Source: Shimia sp022448905
GTDB taxonomy: Bacteria > Pseudomonadota > Alphaproteobacteria > Rhodobacterales > Rhodobacteraceae
DNA: 64,000 nucleotides
Direction of reading: 5' to 3'
NCBI RefSeq assembly: GCF_047126315.1
Contig: NZ_CP138953.1
Location: forward strand, 3,906,001-3,970,000
A model generated the notes under the pieces. The model was not told where the DNA came from. It was given only the letters and a program-made list of their open reading frames with translations, and searched no databases. Position 1 is the stretch's first letter. The number at the start of each line of letters is the position of its first letter. Shown here one piece after another: positions 60,427-64,000 of this stretch. Position numbers and translations under genes: made by a program.

Positions 60427-60795
60427 ATGACGACCTTCAATATTGAAGACCTAAAGTTTGATGATCGCGGGTTGATCCCGGCGATTGCCCAAGAAGCGGA
60501 GACCGGCGAGGTCTTGATGATGGCTTGGATGAATGCGGAGTCGATCCGCGAAACCATTGAGACAGGGCGAGTGGTGTATTGGTCGCGCTCGCGTGCAAAC
60601 CTCTGGCGTAAAGGTGACACGTCCGGACACATTCAGCGTTTGGTGGACCTGCGGTTTGACTGTGACAGGGACTGTATTTTGCTGATGGTCGAGCAAGTGG
60701 GCGCGGCCTGTCACACCTTCCGCAAAAGCTGCTTCTACACGGCTGTGCGAAACTACGCCGAAGTGGAATTGATGAAGCCAATGGCCAACGTCTGA
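60427..60795 (+). CDS. hisI: Phosphoribosyl-AMP cyclohydrolase, canonical zinc site
   Basis: 122 residues, normal length. RFDCDRDCILLMVEQVGAAC and HTFRKSCFY keep all three zinc cysteines (C79, C95, C102) and the DxDxD Mg2+ site. It opens the purine ring of PR-AMP in histidine synthesis. It is the last gene of the COG0523-DUF1007-NiCoT operon and ends at a strong terminator. Contrast with the first hisI, which lacks the first cysteine. Confidence 0.92.
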   Translation: MTTFNIEDLKFDDRGLIPAIAQEAETGEVLMMAWMNAESIRETIETGRVVYWSRSRANLWRKGDTSGHIQRLVDLRFDCDRDCILLMVEQVGAACHTFRKSCFYTAVRNYAEVELMKPMANV

Positions 60796-60801
60796 ACAAG
60801 A

Positions 60802-60835
60802 GCCTGCCCTTCTGGATCAAAGGGCAGGCTTTTTT
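60802..60835 (+). terminator. Intrinsic terminator after hisI
   Basis: GCCTGCCCT (60802-60810) pairs with AGGGCAGGC (60821-60829) over a 10-nt loop and is followed by six T residues. It ends the rightward zinc/cobalt operon and may also serve the convergent DUF1826 operon less efficiently. Confidence 0.9.
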
Positions 60836-60853
60836 ACGCGGCAATCAAATGCG

Positions 60854-61486
60854 TTAGTACGCATCTTCCACATCAAAAATCGGGTCCAGCACAAGCAACA
60901 ACCGGGTTTCCCCTGTGCCTTCAATAGGAGGGGACCGATGCAGCAGGCCAGCGCTTGGAGTTTCTGGCCAAAGCGTGCCGCGCAACACAATTGGGTTGCC
61001 CGTCTGCACCGTGCCAAAGAACGCCGGATCGCTTCGATCGGGCGAGTTGCCGTATTGTGTGCCAGTGCCCCGATAGGTGCAGACCAAACGAGACTTTACC
61101 GCATCGATATGAAACTTACGACAGGCGTTTGTTGTCACCACATCGAGCCGCAAGCGTAGGTAGGGTGCGTTTGCGGTGGCCGCGAAAGTTTCTGCCAGAT
61201 GTGCGATATCCGCGATCAAGGCGTCCCGTTCACCACAGTCTGGCGTGCCTGCTTGTTGGCAAGCCAGTTCGGCCTCGGCTGCAATTTGCGCAGGTGTGAC
61301 AACCACACGTGTTTTGGGAAGCTGACTTGGTGGCAACACCGCCAACCACGCGGCAAAATTTGGTGCATCTCTTTCCCAAACCACGGCCGCACATCCAGCA
61401 TCTTTGATGGCGGATAGCCCTTCAACCCTGTCCGAAAAGCCAACGCCAACAATCGTGTCTGTTTCAATGTCCAGAAGTTGGATCAT
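60854..61486 (-). CDS. DUF1826 protein
   Basis: 210 residues from MIQLLDIETD, whose ATG overlaps the upstream COG0523 stop (ATGA). The segment LDVVTTNACRKFHIDAVKSR with RLVCTYRGTGTQY is characteristic of DUF1826, a family almost always next to COG0523 genes in zinc-limitation loci. His/Cys/Asp in CRKFHID could bind metal; the fold hints at a cupin-like oxygenase. Function unknown. Last gene of the leftward operon. Confidence 0.85.
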   Translation of the reverse strand: MIQLLDIETDTIVGVGFSDRVEGLSAIKDAGCAAVVWERDAPNFAAWLAVLPPSQLPKTRVVVTPAQIAAEAELACQQAGTPDCGERDALIADIAHLAETFAATANAPYLRLRLDVVTTNACRKFHIDAVKSRLVCTYRGTGTQYGNSPDRSDPAFFGTVQTGNPIVLRGTLWPETPSAGLLHRSPPIEGTGETRLLLVLDPIFDVEDAY

Positions 61487-62697
61487 GCGACATCCTCGAC
61501 GCGGCGCCAACCTGGGAACGGATCTGGCAGATCAAGCGGCAAGTCATTTGGTCCAGAAGCCGCTACAACTGGAAGTAGACAGGCATCCAGCTTGGCCTTG
61601 ATGGCATCCCAATCGATACCGGACCCAATGAACACCAGCTCTTGCCGCCGGTCGCCCCAAGGCTCCACCCAATGCTGATCGAGATAGGACTGCGCTGACC
61701 CATGATCTGGCCAGCGTTCCCTAGGCACGGTCGCCCACCAGGTGCCGATGGGCTGAACGCCGGAAAGCGCGCCAGCCAGGGAATACTCAGCGACCCATTC
61801 GGGACGCGTCGCAATCCAGAAGTGCCCTTTGGCGCGAATGACACCGGGCAATGCGCCGTTCAAAACCGCGTGGATTTTTTCGGGAATAAAGGGTTGGCGC
61901 GCGCGGTAGACAAAGCTGCCAACACCGTACTCTTCAGTTTCTGGCACGTGGTCGGCAAAACCATAGAGTTCTTTCGCCCACATCGGATGCTCGTGTGCTT
62001 TGTCAAAGTCGAACAGTCCGGTGTCCAAAATCTTGCCCGCCGCGACACGGGAATGGTTGGTTTCAATAATCTCCGTGTCGGCATTCAGGCTGCGGATAAT
62101 CTTGCGCGCGGCATCGACTTGTTCCGGCGTGGCGTCCGCGACTTTGTTCAGGATGACAACATCTGCGAACTCCATTTGATCCGTCAGGAGATGTACCAAC
62201 GTGCGCTCGTCTTCCTCGCCCATCACTTCGCCGCGGTCACGTAGGAAATCGTGGCTGGAAAAATCCTTCAGCAAGTTCACTGCGTCGACCACAGTGACCA
62301 TCGTGTCCAGCCGCGCCACATCGGACAGGCTTTTGCCAAACTCGTCGCGGAACTCAAACGTGGCCGCCACTGGCAACGGTTCCGAAACTCCGGTGGATTC
62401 AATCAATAGGTAGTCAAAACGCCCTTCTGAGGCGAGGCGACGCACCTCTTCCAGCAGGTCATCGCGGAGCGTGCAGCAGATACATCCGTTGGACATTTCC
62501 ACCAAAGTTTCATCGGTGCGGCTCAACTCTGTGTCGGCGCGTACAAGGTCCGCGTCGATGTTCACCTCGGACATGTCGTTGACGATGACGGCCACGCGCC
62601 GGCCCTCGCGGTTATTTAAGACGCGATTGAGAAGCGTAGTTTTTCCGGCGCCGAGAAAGCCGGAAAGCACAGTTACGGGAAGACGCGTGTCGGTCAT
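61483..62697 (-). CDS. COG0523 GTPase, YciC/ZagA-like subfamily
   Basis: 404 residues, longer than the other three. GFLGAGKTTLLNRVL, CxCC in SNGCICCTLRDDLLEEV, G3-like ESTGVSEPLPV, G4-like LNKV. The C-terminal part (FWIATRPEW, WGDRRQELVFIG) is typical of the YciC/ZigA-type branch linked to zinc. It overlaps the preceding COG0523 gene by 4 bp and DUF1826 by 4 bp. Confidence 0.92.
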   Translation of the reverse strand: MTDTRLPVTVLSGFLGAGKTTLLNRVLNNREGRRVAVIVNDMSEVNIDADLVRADTELSRTDETLVEMSNGCICCTLRDDLLEEVRRLASEGRFDYLLIESTGVSEPLPVAATFEFRDEFGKSLSDVARLDTMVTVVDAVNLLKDFSSHDFLRDRGEVMGEEDERTLVHLLTDQMEFADVVILNKVADATPEQVDAARKIIRSLNADTEIIETNHSRVAAGKILDTGLFDFDKAHEHPMWAKELYGFADHVPETEEYGVGSFVYRARQPFIPEKIHAVLNGALPGVIRAKGHFWIATRPEWVAEYSLAGALSGVQPIGTWWATVPRERWPDHGSAQSYLDQHWVEPWGDRRQELVFIGSGIDWDAIKAKLDACLLPVVAASGPNDLPLDLPDPFPGWRRVEDVA

Positions 62698-63782
62698 TGG
62701 ATTTCCTGCTGCGTATCATTGAAGGGAGAGAGTTCTGGCGGTTTGCTGCGCAACACTTGAAGGCTGCGCTCCAATCGGCTTTGTGGGATGTCACGGGCAA
62801 TGACGACAATGCGCGAGCGGCGATCCTCGCTTGGCCAATCAGGGAGCAGTTTGGGCGGATCAAAGACGTGCTGCACGCCGTGAAAAACCTGCGGCTCCTC
62901 TTGGGATTCCAAAAACACAATGCCCTTGATGCGGAGAATGTCGTTGCCCCGCATGCCGATAAGTGAGTTCAGCCAACCATGGAAAACGTCATCGAAGATG
63001 GGAACATCCAGAATGATAGAGGCGGAGCTTATGCGCCCATCATGCTGGTTTAGCGACGCGGTCGTTGGAGCGCTTGGCGCAAGGCCTGAAAGGTTTTCGA
63101 GTGGGTCTTGCTTATGGGGTGTGCCAACTGCCCAAGTCACAACATCTGACGTTGGCGCATTCGGCTGTGACACGCTCAATCCCCAAATTTGACCGGCGAC
63201 GCCCTGTCCTTTAACGATGGGGATAATCCGCGCCCGCGGGTTGAGCGCGGCAAGCCTGTTTTGGAACTGTTCTGTTTCGGCTTCCGTTGTCAGATCGGTT
63301 TTGCTCAGCACGATCAGATCGGCCATGGCGGCTTGTGAAACCGCCTCAAACTGAGCGTCCAACGTTGCCGGGCCATTCACAACATCGGCAACGGTGACAA
63401 CCCCATCCATGCGCGTGTAGCGGGCCAAAAAGGGATCTGCGACCAAAGTTTGCAAGATTGGTCCTGGATCGGCCAATCCGGTGGTTTCGATCACCACGCG
63501 GTCAAAAGCGATCTCCTCTTGTGCACGTCGTTGCAACAGATGTGCCATGGTCTTGGCGAGATCGCCCCGGATCGAACAACATAGGCACCCCGAACTCATC
63601 AGCACGATTTCTTCGCTGCTTTCGGTGATCAAATCGTGATCGAGCCCGGCCTCACCGAACTCATTCACAATGACGGCCACGCGCCCCGATGAACTGTCCG
63701 CCAGCACGGCGTTGAGCAAGGTTGTCTTGCCCGCGCCGAGGAAGCCGGTGAGCAGTGTGACTGGGACGCGCGACTCTTCCAT
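62694..63782 (-). CDS. COG0523 metal-chaperone GTPase
   Basis: 362 residues. GFLGAGKTTLLNAVL, CxCC in SSGCLCCSIRGD, ETTGLADPGP, SKTD, and CobW_C with RIKGIVFLESQEEPQ and FHGVQHVF. Very similar in plan to the proteins at 38104 and 57732. Follows a ZnuA-like gene without a gap, so it belongs to a zinc-uptake operon whose upstream part lies beyond the window. Confidence 0.9.
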   Translation of the reverse strand: MEESRVPVTLLTGFLGAGKTTLLNAVLADSSSGRVAVIVNEFGEAGLDHDLITESSEEIVLMSSGCLCCSIRGDLAKTMAHLLQRRAQEEIAFDRVVIETTGLADPGPILQTLVADPFLARYTRMDGVVTVADVVNGPATLDAQFEAVSQAAMADLIVLSKTDLTTEAETEQFQNRLAALNPRARIIPIVKGQGVAGQIWGLSVSQPNAPTSDVVTWAVGTPHKQDPLENLSGLAPSAPTTASLNQHDGRISSASIILDVPIFDDVFHGWLNSLIGMRGNDILRIKGIVFLESQEEPQVFHGVQHVFDPPKLLPDWPSEDRRSRIVVIARDIPQSRLERSLQVLRSKPPELSPFNDTQQEIQ

Positions 63783-64000
63783 TTAGGAGCCCAAGGCCTG
63801 GGACAGGGTCACCACGTTGTGGCGCATCATGTCCAAATAGGTGGCGGCGGGACCATCCTCGCCAGACAGCGCATCCGAATAGAGCGTGCCGCCAATTACA
63901 GCATTGGTCTCATTGGCGATCTGTTTCAGCAAGCGGTCATCGGTGATGGATTCCACAAACACCGCGTTAATGCCTTCCTCACGGATTTGCTCAATCAGCT
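63783..64000 (-). CDS. Zinc/manganese ABC transporter binding protein, C-terminal part
   Basis: The last 71 residues only; the 5' part is cut by the window end. VFVESITDDRLLKQIANETN and GGTLYSDALSGEDGPAATYL match the C-terminal lobe of ZnuA/TroA-family receptors; the Asp of YSDALS is a usual metal contact. It ends 1 bp before the COG0523 gene. Zinc is the likely ligand from its neighbours; manganese is possible. Confidence 0.85.
   Translation of the reverse strand, partial: LIEQIREEGINAVFVESITDDRLLKQIANETNAVIGGTLYSDALSGEDGPAATYLDMMRHNVVTLSQALGS

Overview
The window looks like a chromosome or large-replicon segment of a marine Rhodobacteraceae (Roseobacter-group) alphaproteobacterium. This is inferred from gene content: a betaine-homocysteine methyltransferase, a Rieske glycine-betaine oxygenase, B12-riboswitch-controlled nrdHIEF, COG0523/Zur clusters, and many short decayed intergenic repeats. 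No rRNA or tRNA gene was recognised.

Layout. (1) 0.3-8.8 kb: a polyol or triose uptake operon on the minus strand (binding protein, two permeases, a small membrane protein, two ATPases, a fused DhaK-DhaL kinase) with a divergent LacI-type regulator and two 16-bp palindromic operators. (2) 8.8-18.9 kb: a plastic zone with an IS3-family element inserted in a broken second transposase, a 601-bp inverted duplication carrying a GlxA-type regulator (one copy truncated), a stranded phage lysis cassette (endolysin, overlapping spanin pair), an FAD oxidoreductase and a Bcr/CflA-like exporter. (3) 18.9-28.7 kb: an AT-richer P-loop ATPase gene, a solo LuxR regulator, and a divergent run of seven secreted or lipoprotein genes (VWA, VWD, a shared Ig-like repeat, a 15-residue tandem repeat, Cys-rich proteins) that I cannot assign to a described system. 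(4) 28.7-31.7 kb: an IS5-family element and a two-gene RNA repair operon (HD-Pnk plus a KxDG RNA ligase). (5) 32.3-40.7 kb: a zinc-deprivation locus. COG0523 GTPase, cysS, yidD, zur and a dihydroorotase-like gene run leftward from a Zur-type box. hisI, a ribD-like deaminase and a small CxPxC protein run rightward from the same box. Two homocysteine methyltransferases and cdd lie beyond. (6) 40.8-50 kb: a GST pseudogene, Fe-ADH, MetE-core protein, an ArsR/NIPSNAP/ABM/LysE unit, and a tyrosine integrase with small genes. (7) 50.2-57.3 kb: two cobalamin riboswitches, one before nrdHIEF plus a MazG-like gene, one before gbcAB. (8) 57.6-64 kb: a second zinc/cobalt locus (Zur-type box, COG0523, DUF1007, NiCoT-like exporter/importer, second hisI; convergently a ZnuA-like binding protein, two COG0523 genes, DUF1826).

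How it fits together. Regions 5, 7 and 8 read as a cofactor-economy island. Two nearly identical 15-bp palindromes (TGTTATAAAGTAACA and TGTTATATCATAACA) sit before zinc-related operons. Several products are paralogs of zinc enzymes. The Zur-linked HisI has lost one of its three zinc cysteines (Cys to Asp), while the second HisI keeps all three. The B12 riboswitches control B12-independent alternatives. Functional statements rest on motifs, lengths and neighbourhoods read by eye; no database search was possible.
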